A stretch of 36,342 bases of DNA from Flavobacteriaceae bacterium (GTDB lineage Bacteria; Bacteroidota; Bacteroidia; Flavobacteriales; Flavobacteriaceae): the NCBI GenBank assembly GCA_022565635.1, contig JAIUMH010000014.1, positions 1 to 36,342 on the forward strand, in the 5' to 3' direction. The notes beneath the pieces were generated by a model. That model was given only the letters and a program-made list of their open reading frames with translations, was not told where the DNA came from and did no database searches. Made by a program: the position numbers and the translations under genes. Positions 18,160 through 25,907 of this stretch are shown here, in pieces (within the stretch, counting starts at the first letter, position 1; the number at the start of each line of letters is the position of its first letter).

Positions 18160-18188
18160 TTGTTTTTGTTCCAAAAGTATTATATTTG
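18160..18188 (+). promoter_or_regulatory. Promoter of the HEPN-SecB-like operon
   Basis: TTG at 18160-18162 and TATATTTG at 18181-18188 are separated by exactly 18 bp, matching the Bacteroidota -33/-7 consensus TTG and TAnnTTTG. Transcription would start near 18194. This TTG would also be the first possible start codon of the frame, so translation must begin further down, at the TTG at 18217. Just upstream, the 10-bp sequence TAGTTTGATT occurs twice (about 18118 and 18143). These copies could be binding sites for a self-regulating component. Confidence 0.6.
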
Positions 18189-18216
18189 TTATCCAGAAAA
18201 ACAAATAAATCCAAAA

Positions 18217-18627
18217 TTGAGTTTTTTAAAAAACAAATCAGAATTTAATTTAGATGCATCATCGTTATTAATAGAGAATAATTATTATGCACCAAGTGTT
18301 CATTGCTCATACTATTCTGTTTTTCAAATGTTAAAATATAGGTTTGTTCTTTTCAAAGAGATCTCCTATAAAACCTTTACACAAAATAGTGTGAGTGACA
18401 GAAGAACATCTCACAAATATTTAATTGACGAATTTTGTTTACATTTGCAAAACAATTCAAAATTCAAACTGTCTGATTTTGAAATACGTAATTTAAAAAG
18501 AGATATTGAAGATTTGAAACAATTTAGAATTGAATCAGATTATGAGAATCTTCAAATTTCAGCTGAAGCTAGTAATCAAGCTTTAAGTTTGAGTGAGTCG
18601 ATTTTAAAAAGAATAAAAAAATTATGA
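18217..18627 (+). CDS. HEPN-domain-like protein, possible toxin of a three-gene module
   Basis: This 136-residue helical protein shows the HEPN pattern. It has NNYYAPSVHCSYYSVFQ at about 21-37 (the classic A-x-x-x-Y-Y-x-x-F helix), a SHK..LI.EF segment at about 65-73, and RIESDY at about 104-109 (the conserved R-x3-DY of the PF05168 type). Many HEPN proteins are RNases that act as toxins. The usual R-x4-6-H catalytic motif is not clear here; the nearest is RRTSH (R-x3-H). A TTG start at 18217 is chosen because the frame upstream overlaps the promoter and because relatives begin with a similar MSFL-type sequence. The frame itself stays open from the TTG at 18160. The stop overlaps the next start (ATGA), so the genes are translationally coupled. 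Confidence 0.72.
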   Translation: MSFLKNKSEFNLDASSLLIENNYYAPSVHCSYYSVFQMLKYRFVLFKEISYKTFTQNSVSDRRTSHKYLIDEFCLHLQNNSKFKLSDFEIRNLKRDIEDLKQFRIESDYENLQISAEASNQALSLSESILKRIKKL

Positions 18628-19010
18628 TTAAAGAAGTAAATTCATTTTTAATACCTAGGCTAAAAAAATTATTTTTAAGTTTAGAAAATGTAGAGATTTC
18701 TTATGCCTACAGAACTTCTACTAATACTCATATTGTTGAGGTTAAGCCAAGCTCAATTTATAGGTGTTCTAAAAAATATATAAGAAAAGAAATGGAGCTT
18801 GAACGTGATTTTAATAATAAATTTCCATCTGAAACATTGCTTTTCATAACAGAAGATTCTTTGACTAATATACAATCTCCTGATTTAGTTTTTAAATACA
18901 GGATGAACTATAACGTAGATCATTTTCATGCTCCACTCCAATTAGATTCAATTTTGGTTAAAAATGAATTATCAAGAGCACAGGAAACTAACTTAGCATT
19001 GGCATCATAA
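18624..19010 (+). CDS. Unrecognised 128-residue protein, middle gene of the HEPN/SecB-like operon
   Basis: I do not recognise a named family. The protein is soluble, with no signal peptide or membrane segment. It has a YAYRTSTNTHIVEVKP stretch near residues 27-42, an acidic/basic middle (KEMELERDF), and FPSETLLFITEDSLT at about 68-82 that looks like a beta-strand core. The last 35 residues change character, with aromatic residues and histidines (around NVDHFHAP) and then a helical tail. It overlaps the HEPN-like gene by 4 bp and is followed after 1 bp by the SecB-like gene, so all three are made together. By analogy to toxin-antitoxin-chaperone modules it could be the antitoxin whose C-terminal tail binds the chaperone, but this is inference from gene order only. 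Confidence 0.8.
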   Translation: MIKEVNSFLIPRLKKLFLSLENVEISYAYRTSTNTHIVEVKPSSIYRCSKKYIRKEMELERDFNNKFPSETLLFITEDSLTNIQSPDLVFKYRMNYNVDHFHAPLQLDSILVKNELSRAQETNLALAS

Positions 19011-19011
19011 T

Positions 19012-19422
19012 ATGGATAACTCTTTTTTTCAGTTTGAACGTTTTACTATACAAAAATCTTTTTTTGAGTTGACACCAACAGAAGAGATTGGTGAGCTTTC
19101 TGTTGGTTTTCAGCCAAAAGGTAAGTTAGATTATAATCACGGAAAATTTCATCTTGAACTTGGTATTTATGTATCTGACTCTTCAGAAGCTCTAAAAATA
19201 GAAATTGAAACAATAGGTTATTTTAGTTTTGAAAAGCTAGATAGAGAATCTCTACCTGGATTTTTGTTCGTAAACGCTCCAGCTATTTTGTTTCCTTATT
19301 TAAGAGCCTATATCTCATCTTTAACAACATTATCTGGTATTCGTCCAATTGTTCTACCAACCTTAAATTTGATTAATTTAAAAGATGATTTAGCGTCTAA
19401 TATAGAAGAAACTAAACTGTAA
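19012..19422 (+). CDS. SecB-like chaperone, probable member of a toxin-antitoxin-chaperone-like module
   Basis: This 136-residue protein aligns by eye along the full SecB fold. It begins with FQFERFTIQKSFFEL (SecB: FQIQRIYTKDISFE). A pair of strands follows (GKLDY, then HLELGIYV and LKIEIETIGYFSF, matching the SecB strand with GxFSI). It ends with the diagnostic helix APAILFPYLRAYISSLT at 89-105 and then PIVLPTLNLINL, equivalent to SecB PNILFPYAR and LNLAPVNF. Housekeeping SecB is mainly a proteobacterial protein. SecB-like copies in other phyla are often found beside toxin-antitoxin pairs, where they protect the antitoxin (for example mycobacterial Rv1957). Here it closes the operon with the HEPN-like and 128-residue proteins, one base after the preceding stop. 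Confidence 0.82.
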   Translation: MDNSFFQFERFTIQKSFFELTPTEEIGELSVGFQPKGKLDYNHGKFHLELGIYVSDSSEALKIEIETIGYFSFEKLDRESLPGFLFVNAPAILFPYLRAYISSLTTLSGIRPIVLPTLNLINLKDDLASNIEETKL

Positions 19423-19462
19423 AAACAAAGCTCAACTTTACCACAAATGAAACTTTAGTTTG

Positions 19463-19470
19463 TAATTTTG
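19463..19470 (+). promoter_or_regulatory. Promoter -7 element just before the CPBP protease gene
   Basis: TAATTTTG matches TAnnTTTG and ends only four bases before the ATG at 19475. If used, the transcript would start at or next to the start codon and be nearly leaderless. No good TTG -33 box is visible. It suggests the protease gene can be transcribed apart from the SecB-like operon. Confidence 0.4.
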
Positions 19471-19474
19471 CGCC

Positions 19475-20053
19475 ATGCAAGGAAATCAATTAAATAAGAA
19501 GTCGCTTTTATTTTTGTCTATTTTCACTTTATTTGGATTTAGCTTTATTGCTTATATAATTTTAGGTTTTAGCGATACCTATAACTACGATGAAATTTTT
19601 GAAGTTGCTCAACCCTTCAGCAATACATTTTATGGAGTTTTGGTGGGATTACTTACGGGTTTTTTAGGCTTAAGTATATTAAAAGCGCCTATTTTTAATG
19701 AAGTCAATCGGTTTTTTGGAAAGCTTTTTAAAGATTTAGATTTAAGTTGGGCAGATGTGCTTTTTTATTCGTTTTGTGCAGGCGTGGGCGAGGAGATTTT
19801 ATTTCGTGGAGCCCTGCAACCCTTTTTAGGAATTTGGCCAACCGCTATAATTTTTGTGCTTTTGCATGGTTACATTACCCCCAAAAACCTACCCAGAAGT
19901 TTATACGGTGTTTACTTGATTTTTGTAGCTGCAGGATTTGGCTATCTCATGGAGTTTTTTGGTATTTATGCAGCTATGATGGCTCACTTTCTTTATGATG
20001 TCATTATGTTTGGCTTTTTGAAACGAAAAAACGAAAAAATGGAAATGGATTAA
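19475..20053 (+). CDS. CPBP family intramembrane metalloprotease
   Basis: This 192-residue membrane protein has the CPBP (Abi/CAAX protease-like) signature. Motif 1 is EEILFR at 106-111 with the catalytic glutamates, motif 2 is the histidine in LLHGY (about 131), and motif 3 is HFLYD at 171-175. About five to six hydrophobic segments span the chain. Family members cleave within the membrane; in bacteria they have been linked to bacteriocin immunity and other processes, and the substrate here cannot be told. The gene lies 52 bp after the SecB-like gene on the same strand and 186 bp before the addB-like gene. It may be an independent unit. Confidence 0.87.
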   Translation: MQGNQLNKKSLLFLSIFTLFGFSFIAYIILGFSDTYNYDEIFEVAQPFSNTFYGVLVGLLTGFLGLSILKAPIFNEVNRFFGKLFKDLDLSWADVLFYSFCAGVGEEILFRGALQPFLGIWPTAIIFVLLHGYITPKNLPRSLYGVYLIFVAAGFGYLMEFFGIYAAMMAHFLYDVIMFGFLKRKNEKMEMD

Positions 20054-20239
20054 ATGATCCATCCTCTTCCAGCTTTTACTCAACACTTTTATATTCAGAT
20101 AATTAAGAGCAAATTTTAACTTTAGTTCATTGGGTTGCTTTTGTATTGCATAAATTAAAAAGCAACTTTTCATTCCTAAATTCATTAAAAAAATTAGTAA
20201 AAGCGTAAATTTGAAATTCACTTTTGCCAACCCAATACT

Positions 20240-22960
20240 ATGCAAACATTTATAGAATCTTATATTGAAAAACACCTCTCAACAGCAGAAGAACTCAACA
20301 ACTCTACTTTTGTTTTACCCAGTAGAAGAGCCATTGGTTTTTTTAAACGAAGCCTCTTAAAGCATTTTCAGCATAGCTTTTTTATGCCAAAAATGTACAG
20401 CATAGAAGATTTTATTGAAGAAATTGCTGCGGTTGAAATCATCAACTCCCTACCAACTAGTTTTGCTTTTTTTGAAGTTTATCAAGACTTAACTCACCCC
20501 AATAAACAAGAAAGTTTTGAAGTGGTTTATAATTGGAGTCAATCTTTATTAGCCGATTTCAATGAAATAGACCGATTTAATATTGATGCTACTCAGTTTT
20601 TTAGCAACCTAAAAGCCATTAAAGAAATTGAACGTTTTGGCGGTGAAAATGCTACCGAATTAGTGAAGAATTATTACGAATTCTGGGATCAATTACCCAA
20701 CTACTATCATGCACTCAAGGAAAACCTCAACCAGAAAAACCAAGCTTACCAAGGAATGGCCTATCAAATGGCTCTTCAAAAATTTCCAGCTTACCTAAAA
20801 GATCATCCAGCGCATATTCATTTCATTGGCTTTAATGCCCTCAATCAATGCGAGCAACAGATTTTTAAACTGGCTTTAAAAGAAAATCAAGCTTCTGTTT
20901 TTTGGGATATTGATCAGTTTTTTTGGAACAACAAAGATTTTTCTGTGCAACAATTTATGCAGGAATATCAAAATTCTTGGTTAAACCAATTGAACTTAAA
21001 AATCACCCCTTCTAGTGAAAGTTTTGAAGATGAAAAACACATTCAACTTACGGCTACCCCAAGAAAAATTGGACAAGTAAAGTACGTTGGGCAAATTTTA
21101 AGTGAATTTTCTAAAGCAGAGCTTCAAGAAACGGCCATTGTTTTAGCCGATGAAAACTTATTGCAACCGCTTTTAAACGCCATACCCGATCATATTCAGG
21201 AAGTCAATATCACCATGGGGCAAGCTTTGGCGCAAACTCCATTGGCTAGTTTTTTTGAAATTTTACTCAAAATTCATCAGCAAAACCTGAGCCAATTGTT
21301 TTATCAAGACGTGCTTCAGCTGTTGTCACACCCCATTTTAAAACAAGCTTTTATAAAAGATTTTCAACCTATTGAATCGCATTTCAAAAAAGAAAACATC
21401 TTGGTAATTTCAGCCGAAGAATTGATGCAAATTTCAAAGCATAGTTCTTCAGCTTATCAAGAAATCATTCAAATTTTATTTTCTAATTTAAATGATTCGC
21501 CTTCCAAATTTCTAGCAATGGCTACGCAAGTTTGTGTGTTTCTGAAATCATTTCAGCAAGAAAATAAGCTTCAATTGGCATATTTATTTTCGTTTTATAG
21601 CTTGTTTCAGAAGTTAATCAATTTTACTGAAGAATTTAATTATATTGAAAACTTAGGCGGTTTAAAGCAAATTTATCAAGATGTGCTTCAGTCAGAAACC
21701 TTAGATTTTAAAGGCTATCCTGACCGAGGTTTGCAAATTATGGGGGTCTTAGAAACCCGTGTGCTTGATTTTAAAAACCTGATTATTATTGGCGTGAATG
21801 AGGGCGTACTTCCCGCCGGAAAATCGCAAAATTCATTTATTCCATTCGATTTAAAAATCAGTTATCAGTTGCCCACCTACAAAGAGAAAGATGCCATTTA
21901 TGCGTATCACTTTTTTCGCTTGCTTCAACGGGCAAAAAACATTTACGTAACCTACAATAACGACAGCGCAGGAATGGAAAAATCTGAAGCCAGTCGTTTT
22001 TTACGTCAATTGGAAATCTACGCACCAAAATCGCATCAAATTACCCATCAAATTGTAGGTATGCCTGCCCAAACAAGTCAAAAATCACTTCAAGAAATCA
22101 AAAAAACTCCAGCCATGATTCAGGAAATTAAAAACCTGTTGGCATATGGAATTTCACCTTCAGCTTTAACTACTTACATCAGAAATCCCATCGATTTTTA
22201 CCAAAAATATTTGCTGAAAATTCGCGAAGCTGAAGAAATTGAAGAAGAGGTTTCTTACCGAGTTTACGGGAATGTTGTGCATCAGACTTTAGAAAATCTA
22301 TACCAAAATTTAACTGGCAAAATCATCACTGCTGAAGCTGTCAAAAAAATGAAAAAAGGCCTTGAAGAAGAGCTTTTTATTCAATTTCAAGAGCAATTTA
22401 ATCAGGATGCTATGCTGAAAGGGAAAAATTTACTGTCCCTAGAAATCGCTAAAAATCAATGTCAGCGGTTTTTGAACAGCGAGCTTCAACAAGTTGAAAA
22501 ATCGGAATTAAAATTGGTGAGTTTAGAACAAGAATTAAAAATCAAATTTCCTATTGAAGGAATGGATTATCCTATTCACTTGAAGGGAACAGCCGACCGC
22601 GTTGACCGGGTTGATGGGATGTACCGAATTATTGATTACAAAACAGGTAAAGTATCGCAAACCGATTTAAACATTAATGATTATGCTCTTTTAACGGAAG
22701 ATTTTAAGAAAGCAAAGGCCTTTCAAGTCTTGTTTTATAGCCTTCTTTTGGAAAATCAATTGAAGGGCGAATTACAGAGTGGAATTATTTCTTTTAAAAA
22801 CCTAAGTGCTGGTTTTATGAAATTTCAACTGAAGGAAGGAAGAAAAACAATCACCAATGTCATTGATGAAAATGTAAAAAGTCATTTTAAATCTTGCTTA
22901 AAAAGTTTAATTTGCGAAATCTTAAATCCTGAGATTCCATTCACTGAAAAAGAAGTATAA
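20240..22960 (+). CDS. AddB-like PD-(D/E)XK nuclease, partner of the AddA-like helicase
   Basis: This 906-residue protein has an inactivated-helicase-like N-terminal part, including FVLPSRRAIGFFKR at about 23-36 in place of a P-loop. The VLETRVLDFKNLIIIGVNEG stretch, typical of AddB/RexB-like proteins, lies near residues 503-522. A C-terminal nuclease domain carries ALTTYIRNPIDFYQKYLL, the GNVVHQTLENLY helix with its histidine, and DRVDR followed by IIDYKTGK (about 785-803), giving D and D-x-K catalytic residues. The AddB iron-sulfur cysteine normally found just before the P-x-x-F/Y motif is replaced (YIRNPIDFY), so an Fe-S cluster is unlikely. With the AddA-like protein at 14843-17995 it would resect DNA ends. 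recJ follows after 13 bp. Confidence 0.88.
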   Translation: MQTFIESYIEKHLSTAEELNNSTFVLPSRRAIGFFKRSLLKHFQHSFFMPKMYSIEDFIEEIAAVEIINSLPTSFAFFEVYQDLTHPNKQESFEVVYNWSQSLLADFNEIDRFNIDATQFFSNLKAIKEIERFGGENATELVKNYYEFWDQLPNYYHALKENLNQKNQAYQGMAYQMALQKFPAYLKDHPAHIHFIGFNALNQCEQQIFKLALKENQASVFWDIDQFFWNNKDFSVQQFMQEYQNSWLNQLNLKITPSSESFEDEKHIQLTATPRKIGQVKYVGQILSEFSKAELQETAIVLADENLLQPLLNAIPDHIQEVNITMGQALAQTPLASFFEILLKIHQQNLSQLFYQDVLQLLSHPILKQAFIKDFQPIESHFKKENILVISAEELMQISKHSSSAYQEIIQILFSNLNDSPSKFLAMATQVCVFLKSFQQENKLQLAYLFSFYSLFQKLINFTEEFNYIENLGGLKQIYQDVLQSETLDFKGYPDRGLQIMGVLETRVLDFKNLIIIGVNEGVLPAGKSQNSFIPFDLKISYQLPTYKEKDAIYAYHFFRLLQRAKNIYVTYNNDSAGMEKSEASRFLRQLEIYAPKSHQITHQIVGMPAQTSQKSLQEIKKTPAMIQEIKNLLAYGISPSALTTYIRNPIDFYQKYLLKIREAEEIEEEVSYRVYGNVVHQTLENLYQNLTGKIITAEAVKKMKKGLEEELFIQFQEQFNQDAMLKGKNLLSLEIAKNQCQRFLNSELQQVEKSELKLVSLEQELKIKFPIEGMDYPIHLKGTADRVDRVDGMYRIIDYKTGKVSQTDLNINDYALLTEDFKKAKAFQVLFYSLLLENQLKGELQSGIISFKNLSAGFMKFQLKEGRKTITNVIDENVKSHFKSCLKSLICEILNPEIPFTEKEV

Positions 22961-22973
22961 AAAGTAGAAAAAT

Positions 22974-24677
22974 ATGCGTTGGACTTCCCAAACTAAGGCT
23001 CATCCAGAAACTGTGAAACACCTGCAAGAAGTATTGCAAGTAGATTATGCAATTGCTTATTTATTGGCTCAACGAGGCATCACTAACTTTGATGAAGCCA
23101 AAAATTTCTTTCGTCCTAATTTAGAAGAATTGCATTCGCCTTGGCTAATGAAAGACATGGATGTTGCGGTGAAGCGCGTTCTTCAAGCCATTAAAAATCA
23201 CGAAAAAATCATGATTTATGGCGATTATGACGTAGATGGAACCACAAGTGTTGCCTTAATGGATAGCTTTTTTGCGCAATTTTACCAAAATTTGGTACTT
23301 TACATTCCCGATCGTTATGCAGAAGGCTATGGGGTTTCTTATCAAGGAATTGATTTTGCTTCAGCGCAGGGAGTCAGTTTAATTATTGCTTTAGATTGTG
23401 GAATTAAGGCCATTGACAAAGTAGCTTACGCCAAAGAAAAAAACATTGATTTTGTAATTTGTGACCACCATCGCCCGGGAGAAAAAATTCCTGACGCGGT
23501 AGCGGTTTTAGATCCCAAAAGAAACGATTGTAAGTATCCCTACAAAGAACTTTGTGGTTGTGGCGTGGGCTTTAAATTAGCGCAAGCCATTCAGGAAAAA
23601 CGAGGCAAAGATTTTGAAGATTTACTCCCTCTTTTAGATTTGGTAGCAACCGCCATTGGTTCAGATATTGTTCCTATTACCGGCGAAAATAGAATTTTAG
23701 CCAGTTACGGTCTTCAGCTTTTAAATACTCGACCTAGAGCTGGTTTTAAAGCGATTATAGCGCAATCTAAAAAGAAAGAATTTACCATCACCGATGTGGT
23801 TTTTATCATTGGGCCAAGAATTAATGCCGCAGGGCGAATGAAACACGCTTTGCACGCCGTTGAATTGCTGATAGAAAAAGACGAAGAAAAAGCGCTTCAA
23901 ATGGCCAAAGACATTGAACTTTTTAACAATGAACGAAGAACCGCCGATAAAAGCATTACCCAAGAAGCCTTGCTTCAAATTGAAGAAAACCAAGAACAAA
24001 AACGTTTTACAAGTGTAGTTTATCAGGAAAATTGGCATAAAGGCGTAATTGGAATTGTCGCTAGTCGTCTAACTGAAACTTACTACAGACCCACCTTGGT
24101 TTTTACGAAGTCGGGCGAGAAATTAGCCGCTTCTGCACGTTCTGTAAAAGGTTTTGACGTGTATAACGCCTTAGAAGAAAGCGCCGAATTTATTGAACAA
24201 TTTGGAGGACATAAATACGCTGCTGGATTGACCTTAAAGGAAGATAACTATTTAGCTTTTAAAGAAAAGTTTGAAGAAGTGGTGAAAGAGCAAATTGATC
24301 CTCAGCTTTTAGAACCCGAATTAGTCTATGATTTAAGCATTGATTTAACCGATATTACGCCTAAATTCTTTCGTATTTTAAAACAATTTGGTCCCTTTGG
24401 TCCTGGCAATTTAAGCCCTAATTTTTTGATTCGAAATCTTAAAGATACCGGCTATGCAAAAGCCGTGGGAAAAGAACAAGACCACTTAAAATGCACGCTT
24501 TTCCAAGATCAAACTGGTCCTAGATTAGGGGGTATTGGTTTTGGTTTAGGAGATCAACTTAAGCTTTTATCCCAACAAAAACCCGTTGATGTAATTTGTT
24601 GCTTAGATGAAAATGAATGGAACGGAATGACCAGCATTCAATTACGAATTAAGGATATGAGACCCGCTGTAAACTAA
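22974..24677 (+). CDS. recJ: Single-stranded-DNA-specific exonuclease RecJ
   Basis: RecJ degrades single-stranded DNA 5' to 3' in recombination and mismatch repair. The 567-residue protein has the DHH phosphoesterase motifs: DYDVDG at 84-89, ALDCGIK at about 139-145, CDHHRPGE at 163-170 and ATAIGSDIVP. A DHHA1 domain with FGGHKYAAGLTL comes near residue 410-421, and an OB-like C-terminal domain follows. The length matches the core RecJ family. The gene lies in one operon with the AddB-like nuclease (13 bp upstream) and the AEC transporter (4 bp downstream), which places two DNA-end-processing enzymes under common control. Confidence 0.96.
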   Translation: MRWTSQTKAHPETVKHLQEVLQVDYAIAYLLAQRGITNFDEAKNFFRPNLEELHSPWLMKDMDVAVKRVLQAIKNHEKIMIYGDYDVDGTTSVALMDSFFAQFYQNLVLYIPDRYAEGYGVSYQGIDFASAQGVSLIIALDCGIKAIDKVAYAKEKNIDFVICDHHRPGEKIPDAVAVLDPKRNDCKYPYKELCGCGVGFKLAQAIQEKRGKDFEDLLPLLDLVATAIGSDIVPITGENRILASYGLQLLNTRPRAGFKAIIAQSKKKEFTITDVVFIIGPRINAAGRMKHALHAVELLIEKDEEKALQMAKDIELFNNERRTADKSITQEALLQIEENQEQKRFTSVVYQENWHKGVIGIVASRLTETYYRPTLVFTKSGEKLAASARSVKGFDVYNALEESAEFIEQFGGHKYAAGLTLKEDNYLAFKEKFEEVVKEQIDPQLLEPELVYDLSIDLTDITPKFFRILKQFGPFGPGNLSPNFLIRNLKDTGYAKAVGKEQDHLKCTLFQDQTGPRLGGIGFGLGDQLKLLSQQKPVDVICCLDENEWNGMTSIQLRIKDMRPAVN

Positions 24678-24681
24678 ATTT

Positions 24682-25584
24682 ATGGGAAATTTTGTATTGA
24701 TTTTAATTTGTTTGCTTGGTGGTATTTTACTGAGTAAGACTAAAAACTTTCCTGCTAAGGCGCATGTGGGCATCAATGCCTTTATCTTTTATGTTTCGCT
24801 ACCCGCTTTGTCGTTGCGCTATATTCCTGATATAGATTACAATTTTGCTATTTTATATCCTGCTTTAATGCCGTGGATTGTGTTTTTGCTTGCCGCTTTA
24901 CTTTTTCTGGGCTTGGGTAAAATTCTAGGTTGGCATAAACACTTAATGGGTTGTTTGATTTTATGCTGTGGACTGGGGAATACTTCTTTTTTAGGCTTTC
25001 CATTACTCACTTTTTTTTACGGTGAAGAATCGCTTAAATATGGAATTCTTGCCGACCAAGCTGGATCTTTTATAGTGATGTCCACTTTAGGAATTTTTAC
25101 GGCCTTGTACTTTCAGTATGGAAAAGGAAACTCAAAAGAAATTGGCGCCAAGATACTTCGGTTCCCTCCGTTTATTGCTTTCCTAATCGCTCTTGGACTT
25201 ACCTTTGTAAATGTGCCGGATGGCTTAAATGTAGCTTTTGAAAAATTGGGTTCAACCTTAAGTCCGTTAGCTTTATTTTCCATCGGCACACAACTGACTT
25301 GGAAGACCAAAAACTTTGAGTTGATGCCTTTTAGTATTGGATTGCTTTACAAATTAGTTTTAGCACCCCTCATCATTTATTTGATTTACATACAGTTTTC
25401 TTCTGAAGTCAACTTAGTAATTAAAGTCTCAGTAGTAGAAGCCGCCATGGCACCCATGATTACTGGAGTTTTATTAGCCACCGAATACAAATTAAGGCCT
25501 AACTTAGCCAGTATGTTTGCCGCTGTAGGAATCCCCCTTTCCTTACTCACCACCTACTTGTGGTTTTTGTTTCTTGGAAGTTGA
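24682..25584 (+). CDS. AEC family (auxin efflux carrier-like) transporter
   Basis: This 300-residue protein has about ten membrane segments in two halves of five and the family features of AEC permeases. These include INAFIFYVSLPALSLRYI near residues 32-49, the GLGNTSFLGFPLL loop in the fourth segment, and the C-terminal VVEAAMAPMITGVLLATEY. Such carriers move organic anions such as malate or other small acids; the substrate cannot be inferred. It starts 4 bp after the recJ stop and is therefore probably the last gene of the addB-like/recJ operon. It has no evident functional link to DNA repair. Confidence 0.88.
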   Translation: MGNFVLILICLLGGILLSKTKNFPAKAHVGINAFIFYVSLPALSLRYIPDIDYNFAILYPALMPWIVFLLAALLFLGLGKILGWHKHLMGCLILCCGLGNTSFLGFPLLTFFYGEESLKYGILADQAGSFIVMSTLGIFTALYFQYGKGNSKEIGAKILRFPPFIAFLIALGLTFVNVPDGLNVAFEKLGSTLSPLALFSIGTQLTWKTKNFELMPFSIGLLYKLVLAPLIIYLIYIQFSSEVNLVIKVSVVEAAMAPMITGVLLATEYKLRPNLASMFAAVGIPLSLLTTYLWFLFLGS

Positions 25585-25648
25585 TCATTACAAAAAAGTT
25601 TGCTAATTTAATTCTTTTGCATTATTTTTTTTAGAAAATTTTAAAAAT

Positions 25649-25903
25649 ATGAATCACATATACGCCCCCCCCCCGCATTTTTTTGAAGAGGTTTCAAGTT
25701 ATCTAAACTACGACGCTTATTCTGCTACTAATGCTCATTTGATGCTTGTGAACACAGTAACTGGACAAGTATCCAATTTTCAAATTGATCCTAGTCAAGA
25801 AAATACATCACTCAATTTATCCAATTTTCCTGTAGGCTATTATGTGTTGGTTTTAGTATGTGATGGAGAACAAGTAGATAATAAAATCATTCAAAAATTA
25901 TAA
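25649..25903 (+). CDS. Small T9SS-sorting-domain-like protein with a C10 tract near its start
   Basis: This 84-residue frame has no signal peptide. Its second half (about 30-84) looks like a short beta-sandwich ending in LNLSNFPVGYYVLVLVCDG and then NKIIQKL, which resembles the end of type IX secretion sorting domains (strand, G-x-Y-x-V, G, then a basic K-I-I-x-K-L end). Without a signal peptide it could not be exported that way. It may be the leftover tail of a larger cargo gene or a small cytoplasmic protein. Codons 6-9 include a run of ten C bases (25665-25674), which would shift frame if its length changed. Its stop is 4 bp before the first tandem cargo gene. Confidence 0.55.
   Translation: MNHIYAPPPHFFEEVSSYLNYDAYSATNAHLMLVNTVTGQVSNFQIDPSQENTSLNLSNFPVGYYVLVLVCDGEQVDNKIIQKL
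25665..25674 (+). repeat. Homopolymer of ten C bases inside a coding start
   Basis: Ten consecutive C bases occur at codons 6-9 of the 84-residue gene, in a strongly AT-rich genome. Losing one C moves the frame to a stop within about 13 codons. Such tracts are classic slippage sites for phase variation, but also common sites of sequencing error. Confidence 0.9.
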
Positions 25904-25907
25904 AACC

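Noticed and set aside
18160-18216. Upstream part of the HEPN-like frame as coding sequence
   Set aside because: Its TTG start coincides with the -33 box of a well-matched promoter whose transcript would begin near 18194; the domain starts after the TTG at 18217.
19901-20275. Minus-strand frame of 124 residues overlapping the CPBP gene end and the addB-like start
   Set aside because: It overlaps two supported genes on the other strand and its composition (many K, F, I) is that of AT-rich noise.
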